A DNA stretch of 64,000 nucleotides from Myxococcales bacterium (lineage in GTDB: Bacteria; Myxococcota_A; Polyangia; Polyangiales; Polyangiaceae). Shown piece by piece: positions 9,149 to 17,900 of this stretch. Below the pieces are notes generated by a model that worked only from the letters and a program-made list of their open reading frames with translations, was not told the DNA's origin and searched no databases. Made by a program: the position numbers and the translations under genes. Location of the stretch: NCBI GenBank assembly GCA_016706225.1, contig JADJKB010000010.1, positions 248,001-312,000 on the forward strand, in the 5' to 3' direction. How positions within the stretch are numbered: position 1 is the stretch's first letter; each line of letters begins with the position of its first letter.

Positions 9149-9574
9149 CTACTCGCGGGCGTAAGGCTCGCCCCGCAAGATGCTGAAACCCCGGTAAATC
9201 TGCTCGAACAGGACGACCCGAGCCAGGCGGTGGGGCAGCGTCAAGCTCGACAGGCTGAGACGCGCGTCGGCAGCTCGGGAGACCGCCTCGGGGATGCCCT
9301 CTGCCCCGCCGATCAGAAAAGCCACGTTGCCCTTGCCCCGCCCGGTCCAGGTCTCGAGCCGCCGCGCAAAGGCCTCGCTGTTCAGGCGCTCGCCGTCGAC
9401 CTCGAGCGCGACGACCCAGGTGTCGGCGGGGACCGCCCGGGCCAGGGCCGCGTCGTCCTTGACCTCGATCTCGTCGAGCCGGGTGTAACGCCGGATGCGG
9501 CCCAGGTAGTCGTCGCAAAGCTCGCGGAACGCCGGCTCCTTGAGCTTTCCGACGGCGACGACGCTGAGCCTCAC
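9149..9574 (-). CDS. rlmH: 23S rRNA (pseudouridine1915-N3)-methyltransferase RlmH
   Basis: RlmH methylates pseudouridine 1915 in helix 69 of 23S rRNA using S-adenosylmethionine. The 141-residue product is slightly shorter than the usual 155. It carries the SPOUT signatures: the SAM-binding loop FLIGGAEG, LTLPHRLARVVLFEQIYR forming the trefoil knot, and a terminal GEPYARE that replaces the usual GxPYHR/H. It overlaps the end of rsfS by four bases (ATGA), as part of a proA-rsfS-rlmH run. Confidence 0.93.
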   Translation of the reverse strand: MRLSVVAVGKLKEPAFRELCDDYLGRIRRYTRLDEIEVKDDAALARAVPADTWVVALEVDGERLNSEAFARRLETWTGRGKGNVAFLIGGAEGIPEAVSRAADARLSLSSLTLPHRLARVVLFEQIYRGFSILRGEPYARE

Positions 9575-10089
9575 TCGCGTCCGCCGCCACCTGGCATGGG
9601 GACACGCCGGGCGTCGAGCCAGAGGCCATCGAGGTCGTAGAGCGTGCGCGCGCTCTCCTCGAAGACGTGCACGACGACGTCCACGAAATCGATCAGCACC
9701 CAGCGCGCCGCGGGCAGGCCCTCGACGCTGATGGCGGGAGAGCCGCTCTTCCCCAGGGTGTAGTCGACCGCATCGGCGATCGCGGCGACGTGCCGATCAC
9801 TGTGGCCGGTCATCAGCACGAGGTAGTCCGCATAGTCGACCTTGCCCGTGACATCGACGATCTCGACCGCCGCGGCCTTCTTGTCGAGGCCCGCCTGCGC
9901 GGCCAGGAGCGCCAGCTTCTGCGCCCCCGCCGAGGGAGCGGGAGGCGGCACGCTGGGCGCTCGCGGCGGTCGACTCGGCCGCGGTCCGCTCGCGCGGCGA
10001 TCGGGCTTGGGCAGCGGCGGTCTTAGCGCGCTCTCCGGACGACGCGGCTTCGTGGTCTTCTTCTTGGCTGGCGTTTTCTTGGCGCTCAA
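9571..10089 (-). CDS. rsfS: Ribosomal silencing factor RsfS
   Basis: RsfS binds L14 on the 50S subunit and blocks subunit joining under starvation. The core at about residues 58-165 fits the family (VDVTGKVDYADYLVLMTGHSDRH, then WVLIDFVDVVVHVF). The protein is 172 residues, longer than the usual 105-120, because of a 55-residue Lys/Arg/Pro-rich start (KKTPAKKKTTKPRRP) that looks disordered and could bind RNA. It overlaps proA and rlmH by four bases on either side. The family often has nadD directly upstream; it is absent here. Confidence 0.92.
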   Translation of the reverse strand: MSAKKTPAKKKTTKPRRPESALRPPLPKPDRRASGPRPSRPPRAPSVPPPAPSAGAQKLALLAAQAGLDKKAAAVEIVDVTGKVDYADYLVLMTGHSDRHVAAIADAVDYTLGKSGSPAISVEGLPAARWVLIDFVDVVVHVFEESARTLYDLDGLWLDARRVPMPGGGGRE

Positions 10090-11330
10090 ATCCGAACCTG
10101 TCCTTCACCCAACACGATCCACTTTTCTGCGGTGAGACTCTCGAGGCCCATCGGTCCGTAGGCGTGGAGCTTGGAGGTCGAGATGCCCATTTCGGCACCG
10201 AGTCCGAGCTCTCCCCCGTCGTTGAAGCGGGTCGAAGCGTTCACGAGCACGCAGCTCGCGTCCACCTCGGCCAGCCAGCGATCAGCGTGATCCAGCTGGT
10301 TGGTGCAGATGGCTTCACTGTGATTGGAGCCAAAGAGCTCGACGTGTGCCAGGGCGGAGTCGAGATCGTCGACCACCCGCACCGCGATGATCTTCGCCAA
10401 GAACTCCGTCCCCCAGTCGGCGTCCGTCGCGAGCGTGACGCCCGGCGCGATGGCCCGGGTGCGCTCGCAACCGCGCACCTCGACAGCGTGGGCAACGAGC
10501 GCCTCGACCGCGCGGGGCAGCAGGCGTTGGGCCACGTCCGTGTGCACCAGCAGGCACTCCAGGGCATTGCACACCCCGGGACGTTGGGCCTTGCCGTTGA
10601 CCGCCAACGCAATCGCCATATCGAGATCCGCGCTCGCATCCACGAACAGATGACACACACCCTTGTAGTGTTTGATCACCGGCACCCGCGCCACGTCCGC
10701 GACGAAACGGATCAACCCCTCGCCGCCCCGTGGGATGGCCAGATCGATCACGTCCCGCAGGGACAAGAGGTCACGGATCTCCTCGCGGTCGCCGGGCGGC
10801 AAGAAACACACGGAGTCGATCGGCAGATCGGCGTCCGTGAGCGCGCGCCGCATGAGCTCCACCAACACCGCGTTGGTGCTGGCTGCTTCCTTGCCGCCTC
10901 GCAAGATGACCGCGTTGCCGCTCTTGAGCGTGAGCGCAGCGGCCTCCACGGTGACGTTGGGGCGCGACTCGTAGATGATCGCGATCAGCCCGAGCGGCAG
11001 GCGTTGTCTGGCGACCCGGAGCCCACTTCCCGTCGACCGCATCTCGCTGCGCTGGCCGATGGGATCCGGCAGCGCAGCGACCTCGGCGACCGCGGCCGCG
11101 AGCGCGTCGATCCGTCCGGACGACAAGACCAAGCGATCGACGAGCGCGCTCGCCAGGCCCGACGCCTTGGCGCGCCGAACGTCGTCCTCGTTCGCCGCTT
11201 CGATGGCCGGCCGCTCGCTGGCGAGCAGCTCGACCATTCGGCGGAGCGCGGCGTCTTTTCGCCCTCGGCTCTGGCGCGCGAGAATGCGAGACGCCGCCTT
11301 CGCGCTCCGTGCGATTTCTCCAACGTCCAA
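10086..11330 (-). CDS. proA: Gamma-glutamyl phosphate reductase ProA
   Basis: ProA is the second step of proline synthesis: NADPH-dependent reduction of gamma-glutamyl phosphate to glutamate semialdehyde. At 414 residues it is full length. Visible motifs include IYESRPNVTVEAAALTLKSG, ILRGGKEA, the catalytic Cys in RPGVCNALECLL, and EMGISTSKLHAYGPMGL near the C-terminus. The first residues (MDVGEIARSAKAASRILA) fit the family start. proB is not in the window. proA is coupled to rsfS by a four-base overlap and follows two small lipoprotein genes by 50 bases. Confidence 0.96.
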   Translation of the reverse strand: MDVGEIARSAKAASRILARQSRGRKDAALRRMVELLASERPAIEAANEDDVRRAKASGLASALVDRLVLSSGRIDALAAAVAEVAALPDPIGQRSEMRSTGSGLRVARQRLPLGLIAIIYESRPNVTVEAAALTLKSGNAVILRGGKEAASTNAVLVELMRRALTDADLPIDSVCFLPPGDREEIRDLLSLRDVIDLAIPRGGEGLIRFVADVARVPVIKHYKGVCHLFVDASADLDMAIALAVNGKAQRPGVCNALECLLVHTDVAQRLLPRAVEALVAHAVEVRGCERTRAIAPGVTLATDADWGTEFLAKIIAVRVVDDLDSALAHVELFGSNHSEAICTNQLDHADRWLAEVDASCVLVNASTRFNDGGELGLGAEMGISTSKLHAYGPMGLESLTAEKWIVLGEGQVRI

Positions 11331-11380
11331 CGCGCGGCAGCCTAGATCAGGGGCGCCGCCCGTGCCAACCGCCCCGGGCC

Positions 11381-11629
11381 TCAGGGCTCGGCCGGCGGCG
11401 CGAGGGGAGCCGCGTCCCCGGCCTCGGATTGCCCAGCGTCCACGGGCTCGTCGTCCGTCACTTCCTCACCCTCGACCTGGTTGAAGGGGTCGATGGGCTT
11501 GCCCGCGTCCCACTCCATCACCTGGGGACGCTCGTACTCCGGCGGCGGGCCCGGAGGCCGCTCGCGGCGCGCCGAGCACGCCGAAAACCCCATGCCCACG
11601 AGCAAACACCAGAACGCGGGGTGCCTCAT
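11381..11629 (-). CDS. Small acidic lipoprotein
   Basis: This 82-residue predicted lipoprotein has a signal ending MGFSAC (Cys 18). A Pro/Glu/Asp-rich mature part of about 64 residues follows, with no recognised domain. The ATG at 11629 is chosen because it gives a normal signal peptide and overlaps the stop of the lipoprotein upstream (ATGA). The composition resembles that of the preceding gene product, so the two may act as a pair. The function is unknown. Confidence 0.65.
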   Translation of the reverse strand: MRHPAFWCLLVGMGFSACSARRERPPGPPPEYERPQVMEWDAGKPIDPFNQVEGEEVTDDEPVDAGQSEAGDAAPLAPPAEP

Positions 11630-11880
11630 AACGCCACCCCCGAGTCCACCGGATCCGAGGCGGGCGGTGGCGGGAGCGGAGGCGCGGGCTCCTCGTCGTC
11701 GTCGGGGTTCACGGGAGCCGCGAGGCCCGGGACCGGTGCGCTGCCCGCGGCCATGGTGCCCCGGGCGTTCGGCGCCGCCGCGGGCACCAGCGCGCTCGAT
11801 GCCGGAGGCGGAGGATCCGACTTCCTGCCGGAGCAAGCTCCGATCCCGAGCAGCATCACGACATACAACCATCGCGTCAT
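11626..11880 (-). CDS. Small Pro/Ala-rich lipoprotein
   Basis: This 84-residue predicted lipoprotein begins MTRWLYVVMLLGIGAC, with Cys 16 as the lipid anchor, followed by a low-complexity Pro/Ala/Asp-rich region. Its ATG at 11880 overlaps the stop of the SDR gene by four bases and its own stop overlaps the next lipoprotein by four. This tight packing supports all three as real genes. No domain is recognised. Confidence 0.65.
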   Translation of the reverse strand: MTRWLYVVMLLGIGACSGRKSDPPPPASSALVPAAAPNARGTMAAGSAPVPGLAAPVNPDDDEEPAPPLPPPPASDPVDSGVAL

Positions 11881-12912
11881 ACCCAGCGTTCCTCGTCGAC
11901 TGCTTCCAGGGTCGTTTGAAGGTCGAACTTGGGAGCGTACCCGAGCACCTGCCGCGCTCGCGCGTCCTCGACCATACAGACGTAGCGGATGAAATCCAGC
12001 TCGGGCGCCGGAAAACTCGTCATGTGCAGGCGCCAGAGCCGGGTCGACCCCCGTTCGCGCCAGGGCGTGGGGCACCGGCAGGGTGGTTCGCCCGAGCAGC
12101 TTGAGCGCTCGGGAGAGCGCGACCGGAGGCGGGCCGGCAATGTTGAAGATCCCGCGGGCGCCCGGCCGGAGCGCCAGGCGGATTGCCCGCACGACGTCGT
12201 CTTGGTGCACGACCTGCATCATGGGATCGAAGCCGAGCAGCGTGGGGACCACCTTCAAGCGCAGGTAGTTGCTGGGTGCGTTCTGGACGGTGCCCAGGAT
12301 GTGCGCCGGGCGCAGGATCACGATCTCGGTGTGGGGGCTCCGCCAGAAGAACGACTGAGCCAGCATGTCCAGCTCGATCAGATCTCGGATCTCGCTGAAG
12401 CGATTGGCCCCGAGCAGTGGTGCGTCTTCGGCAATGAACTGCGGATTGTCCGGGCGGGGCCCATACACGTTTGCGCTGGAGAGCAGGACCAGCTTCGGAA
12501 TGTCGTAGGTCTCGACGTACTCGAGCAGCTTCTGGAAGGCGATGACGTTCCAGGTGTGATGGTCATCGGCGCCGAGCCTCGGGTCGTGCATCACACCCAG
12601 GTGCACGAGCGCACTGATCTCGGGTCTGCGGAAGATCTCCCGAGCCTTCTTTCGACGCAGGTCGATGGTGTGGTGCTCGATGTCCTTGGGACGACCGGGA
12701 AACTCCCGTCGATCGAGGCCGATCACCGGCCGCTCGCGGTGCAACTGTCGCGCGAGGCGACGACCGAGGCGCCCACAGATCCCCGTCACGATCACCGCGC
12801 CCTGCTCGATGCGGTCCGCCGATTTGCCGTCCGACTCGCGGCGCCCCTTTGCGCGTCGGTCGACCTGCCGCCGCTCGGGCGCCGGTTTCTTGCTGGGGGA
12901 TCGCTTGACCAT
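11877..12912 (-). CDS. NAD(P)-dependent sugar epimerase/dehydratase-like SDR, frameshifted near the C-terminus
   Basis: This is an extended short-chain dehydrogenase. After a basic 35-residue start comes VIVTGICGRLGRRLARQL, a variant of the Rossmann TGxxGxxG motif. VLLSSANVYGP supplies the catalytic Ser region. The usual YxxxK Tyr is not obvious; the corresponding part reads LGANRFSEIRDLIE. The first frame runs to about 12053, where an extra base in a C5 run (12048-12052) moves the natural ending into another frame (SFPAPELDFIRYVC to EERWV, stop at 11877). Deleting one base gives a single product of about 345 residues. The next lipoprotein starts at that stop, so the corrected end fits the operon. 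The substrate is unknown; the acyltransferase lies 6 bases upstream. Confidence 0.75.
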
Positions 12913-12918
12913 GGCCGC

Positions 12919-13845
12919 TCAGAAGAACAGGTTCTTGCGCTCCTTCAGGCCGCGATTGAGCATGCTCTGAATGCAGTGACGCACGACCGCGACCTTCTCC
13001 TCGATCACTGCGTCATCCTCGTCGGCGTCACCCTGAAAGCGCAGCGGCTCACCGAAGGTGACGTGGTACTTCGTCGGCAGCGGCATCTGCCCACCGGGCA
13101 CGAAGACCTGGGGAATGATCGGGAAGATGGGCATGCCCAGCATGCGCGCCAGCCAGCGCACGTTGCCGATGTTGACGTATTGCTCTTCGGCCCCGACCAC
13201 GGCGACCGGGACGATGGGGGTGTCGGTCTCGATCGCAAGGCGCATGAACCCGACACCGAACTCTTGAAGCTGGTAACGCTCGGTGAAGGGTTTGCTGATG
13301 CCCCGAGTGCCTTCGGGAAACACCAACAGCAGCTCGCCCATCATCAGCAGCCGGCGTGCGTTCTCGGGCACGCCCACCACCTGGCCAACCCGGCTGAAGA
13401 AGGTCGAGACGAACGGCAGCGTCTGGGACCACTTCTCGACCATCGCGCGGATCATGCGCGGCGGATCGTGGTCGAGGAACAGGGCTGAGCCGATCATCGC
13501 GCCGTCGATGGGGATTTGCCCCGAGTGATTGGCAATCAGCAGGGCCCGCCCTTCGGGCACGTTGTCGAGCCCGCGGACCTCGGTGCGAAACCAGAGCCGA
13601 TGAAAGAAGGCGCAGGTCATCAGCGCGTACTTCGCCGTCTGCACGTCGAAACCAAACGGGTCACCCCCGGCATCGGCGTAACGAGCCTGGAGCGAGCGCG
13701 CACGGGCCTCGAAGTCGGGGCCCACGGTCTTGACCGCGAGGGCGTCGAACGAACGGCGCGCCCCTCCCCAGACCCTTCCAACCATGGGCAGGAAATCTTC
13801 GGCGGCGACGTCGCCGATGCGAGCGAGCGCGGTCCGCACGGGCAT
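12919..13845 (-). CDS. Lysophospholipid acyltransferase-family protein (PlsC/MGAT-like)
   Basis: The 308-residue protein has the glycerolipid acyltransferase fold. It contains NHSGQIPIDG (active-site His with the spacing of the MGAT-like branch), VFPEGTRGISKP (acyl-acceptor phosphate site) and IVPVAVVGAEE. Such enzymes move acyl chains onto glycerolipids at the inner membrane. The frame extends upstream to 14265, but the ATG at 13845 (MPVRTALARIG) is preferred because the longer form would cover the start of the divergent LD-carboxypeptidase gene. An acyltransferase beside an SDR suggests a small lipid- or polyketide-modifying module. Confidence 0.85.
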   Translation of the reverse strand: MPVRTALARIGDVAAEDFLPMVGRVWGGARRSFDALAVKTVGPDFEARARSLQARYADAGGDPFGFDVQTAKYALMTCAFFHRLWFRTEVRGLDNVPEGRALLIANHSGQIPIDGAMIGSALFLDHDPPRMIRAMVEKWSQTLPFVSTFFSRVGQVVGVPENARRLLMMGELLLVFPEGTRGISKPFTERYQLQEFGVGFMRLAIETDTPIVPVAVVGAEEQYVNIGNVRWLARMLGMPIFPIIPQVFVPGGQMPLPTKYHVTFGEPLRFQGDADEDDAVIEEKVAVVRHCIQSMLNRGLKERKNLFF

Positions 13846-13995
13846 CGGCGCCGACTCTACTACACGGAAGAAGCCGGGGCGCGCCGCCGGTGTGCCCGGA
13901 ATGGCGCGGAGCCCGGCGCCATGCGGGGTCGGGCCCCCCTCACGGTTCGCGCGGATCTCGACCGACCCGGGGCTTCGAGGGCACGATGCACACCG

Positions 13996-14880
13996 GTGCG
14001 CCTTCCCCCCGCTCTCCGTCCCGGTGATGCCGTCCGCATCATCGCCCCGTCCGGCCCGTTCGATCGCACGCTGGCGCTGTGTGGCGCCGGGTTCCTGCGC
14101 CACCGCTACCGGGTCGACTTCGACTGGGGAATGTTCGAGCGGCGGGGATTTCTGGCTGGGCCCGACGAGCGGCGCCGCAGAGAGCTCGACCAGGCCCTCA
14201 GCGCCAGCCACGTTCGCGCCGTGGTTGCCGCCCGCGGTGGCTACGGTCTGACCCGGATCCTGCACCGCTCAGCGCTGGCGCAGCTCGCCCGCGACCCGAA
14301 GTGGATCGTCGGTTTCTCCGACGTGACGGCGCTGCACGTCGAGTGCGCGCGGCTCGGGATCGCGTCGCTCCACGCCCACAACTGCGCCGGGCTGGGACGT
14401 GGCGACGCGCACGGGCGCCAGGCCTTCATCGATGCGCTGGAGAACCCAGCGGCGGAGCGGCATTTCTCCGGGCTCGCGTCCTGGCGCGGCGGCTCCGCCG
14501 AGGGCACGCTGTTCGGCGGCAATCTCACCGTGCTCTTCACGCTGGCTGCGGCCGGACGTCTGTTCGTTCCCGATGGCGCGGTGCTGTTCATCGAGGACGT
14601 CACCGAGAGCGCCTACCGCCTCGACCGCATGTTGACCGCGCTGATGTGCGGCGGTGCGCTGGATCGAGTCTCCGCGGTTGCGGTCGGCGAGCTCACCGAC
14701 TGCCCGACGGGGCCTCACGGCGTGCCCGCTGAAGACGCGGTGCGCGAGCGGCTGGAAGAGCTCGGAGTGCCCGTGGTCGCCGGAGTGCCCGCCGGCCACG
14801 GCAAACACAACACACCGCTCGTGCTCGGCGCGCCCGCCCGTGTCGCCGACGGCTGCCTCAGCCTGTTTCCTGCTCGATGA
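13996..14880 (+). CDS. LD-carboxypeptidase (peptidase family S66)
   Basis: S66 enzymes cut the L,D-peptide bond that releases the terminal D-Ala of murein tetrapeptides during recycling. Relatives (MccF) hydrolyse microcin-type substrates. The protein has the N-terminal RPGDAVRIIAPSGPFD, the nucleophile Ser in GFSDVTALH, a Glu region at IEDVTESAYRLDRML, and the His in GHGKHNTPLVLG, so the catalytic triad looks intact. I chose the GTG at 13996 (294 residues) because the family starts near the RPGD motif; an in-frame ATG at 13921 would add 25 residues. No signal peptide is visible, so it is cytoplasmic. Confidence 0.85.
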   Translation: MRLPPALRPGDAVRIIAPSGPFDRTLALCGAGFLRHRYRVDFDWGMFERRGFLAGPDERRRRELDQALSASHVRAVVAARGGYGLTRILHRSALAQLARDPKWIVGFSDVTALHVECARLGIASLHAHNCAGLGRGDAHGRQAFIDALENPAAERHFSGLASWRGGSAEGTLFGGNLTVLFTLAAAGRLFVPDGAVLFIEDVTESAYRLDRMLTALMCGGALDRVSAVAVGELTDCPTGPHGVPAEDAVRERLEELGVPVVAGVPAGHGKHNTPLVLGAPARVADGCLSLFPAR

Positions 14881-14908
14881 CCCGTCTCGGGACGCTCGAG
14901 TTCGACGC

Positions 14909-17900
14909 TCAGATCGGCTCGTCGTCGACGATCTCGTCGTCGTCGACCATCAGCTCTTCGTCGTCGACCTCTTCACCTTCGGCGCGGTCGAGCGGGCTCA
15001 CGTCGTGGTGGGTGACCTCGTCGGAGTCGTCGAAGGCGAAGTCGGGCGGCGACGGCGGATTGGATCGCGAAGGGGGCGGCGGCGGCGCGGTGGGCGCGGG
15101 CGGCGGCGGTGGCGGTGCCGCATCCTCGCCCGCGGCCAGCTCGGCATCGGCTTCCGGCGCCTGGGTGCGATCCGTCGTGTCTTCCACCAGTCCCGAGATG
15201 GACCCGCTCATGGTGATCTCGTCGTCACCCGGGAAGCTGAGATCGGGCCGCGCAGGTTTGGTCGGCGTCGGCGCGAAGTGAGGCGCGACCGGTGGGATGG
15301 TCGGACTCTGATCGTCCGCTTCCTCTTCCTCGTCCCCCTCCACGTCCGGCTCCGTCGACATCGCGGCATCGAACGCCTCGGCGGCGTTGGGCTGGGTGAC
15401 CAGCTGCAGCTCCGGGGAGCTCTTCAGGGGGAAGGCCGGCAGAAGATCGGCCTCCGCCTTCGGGGTCACCTTGGCGGGCGCTGGGGTGGGCATGGCGACC
15501 GGCGGGGGTCGGCTCGGCTTGTTCAGCATGCCCGCCTTGGCGCGCTCGAGCCCCTCCGTCGCCTCGGGATCACCGCTCTTCATGCGCAGGACGCGCCGCC
15601 AAGCATCGGCGGCTTCGCGGTAATCGACGAGCTTCTCTTCCCACAGCCGCGCGACCTTGCGCGCGAGCTCGGCGCGCGACGCGGGATCCTTCCCGCGCAG
15701 GATCATGTCCTCGTACAGCTGCACCATGCCCTTGAAGTCTTCGAGCTCGGTGTAGAGCGCGAGCAGCTGATCGGTCACGGCGGTGTCGGAGGGTGACAGA
15801 TCGTGCAGGCGTTTGAGATCCGTGGCCGCACCCGCGCGATCGTCCAGCGCTCCACTGCGCAGCTCCGCGCGGCGCGCGAGCAGCTTGCGGACGAGCGGGC
15901 CGTCGAAGACCTCTTCGAGTGCGCGCGACAGCACGACCTCCGACCGCCGCATGTCACCCACCTCTTTGGACAGCTCGTCCAGAGCGTCGAGTCCGGGATC
16001 GTCGACGTGCGTGACGATGGCGTCGCCCACCCACTTGAACGCCTTGTCGATGTCACCCAGATCCCGATAGGCGAGCTGGGCCGCGCGCCGGAGCAGCGCG
16101 CTGCGGGTCCGCCCGCCGTCGCGCGAGCCTTGCCCGCCTGCTGCCAGCGCGTCCGCCAGGATGCCCGTGAGTTTGCTGTCCCCTCGCCGATGGTCGCTGG
16201 TGCGCGCCACATCTTCCAGCGCCTCGAGCGTGTCTTCCTGGACGCCCGCCCCGAGCGTGAGGTCGAAGAAACCCCGCGCGCGGTCGAGTGCGTCGTGATC
16301 GGCTGCCACCTCGGCGGCCCGCGCGAGGGCGTTCAAGCGATCACCGGGGGCCTTGCAGCGCACGATCTGTCGCTCGTAGAGATCGATCACGTGACCGGCC
16401 GCAAACGCCAGGCGCCCGAGCCGCTCGAGCAGTGGCTCGACGTCGCCGGGGCCCACGCTCGAGAGCGCTTGTTCCCCATGCTGGAGCGCTTCCTGGGGAT
16501 CGACCCCGGCAGCGACCAACAACTCCGCCTGTCGCACCATTTCTTCGGCGCGGCTCGGGCCGGTCAGCTCTTGGACCAGGAGGTCATGGGCCGCACCCAA
16601 GGACTCGAGGTCTCGAAGCTTGACCGCGATCTCTTCCAGGTTCTTCGCGATGCTCGCATCAGCGCCACGGGTCCGGATCAACTCTTGCCCGACCTGAGCC
16701 GCGTCGGCCTCGCGCCCGACCTCGACGAAACGCTGAAACGCTCCGCGCAGCGCCTCGTGCCGCTTCGGCCCGACAGGCGCCTCCGCGTACCACTCCACTA
16801 GCTTGGTCGCGACGATGCCCTTCCAGCCCAGGCGGTCCCCCAGCTCGACGTACCCGTCGCGACAGGCTTCGTCCCCCTGATCCGCCACGCCCATCAGCGC
16901 CGCCAGAGCCTCGTCGCCGCGGCCGACCTTGTCCTCGAGCACCTCGGCCAGGCGCCGGGTCATCGTGCTGACCTCGGCTTCGTCGCCCTCGACCTCGACC
17001 AGGACTCGCATCAGCTCGGCGACCCGCGGCCAGTCCTCGACCCGCTCGCACAGTGTCGCCAGGCGCTGAACCGCGTCGTAGTCCTCTTCGTCCAGCGCAC
17101 GAATGATGTCGAGCACCCGAATGGCCGACTGCGGGTCGTCGATCTCACCCTCGTAGAGGCCGGCCAGCTTCTGCGCAATCTCGAGCCGGTGCTGCGCATC
17201 CGCGACGGCGACCAGCAAACGCTCGCAGGCGTCGGCCGTGCCCTTGGGATCGCCTCGCTTTTCGTGGAGGGCCGCGACTGCCTCGAGGGCTTCGGTGTTC
17301 TTCGGATCGTGGTCTTTGAGCACGCGCTCGTAGCGTTCGATCGCGCCTTCTTTGTCGTCCAGGCCATCCGCCACGATGCGCGCCTCGCGCAACATCACGC
17401 TGGCTCGGGTCGCGTCGTCGCCGGACGTGCGGGCCAGCCGGTGGAGGTACTCTGTGGCGTCGGCCCACTCACCGCGTGCTTCGGAGTCGTCGGCGAGCCA
17501 CGACAAGGCATCGGCGTCGTCGGCATCACTGAGCAAGAGCACCAGGCTTGCGCGCGCTCCATCCAGATCCGAGAGCTGTTCCTGCTGGATCTGCGAGGCG
17601 CGCTTGCGCAAGCTGACCCGCAGCTCCTTGTCCGTCAGCTTCTCGGCACGTCGCAGCAAGAACGCCGTGAGATCCAGCGAGCGCTCGGATGCGGCGTAGC
17701 GCTCCTCGAGCAAGAGCGCGAGGGCGTCGTTGGTCGGGTCGAGATCCGTGGCCTGCTCCAACCGCGTCACCGCCGTGCCTTCGTCCCCACCCTGGGTGAG
17801 GTACTCGGCCGATTTCGCGAACAGCGCCGCCTGATCTTTCGGTTTCTGGGCGTACTCGGCGCGCCGCTCCGCCGCCCCCGCCGCCTGCTCCCACGCGCTG

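Noticed and set aside
12919..14265. Acyltransferase starting at 14265
   Set aside because: The extra 140 residues have no domain and would overlap the divergent LD-carboxypeptidase gene.
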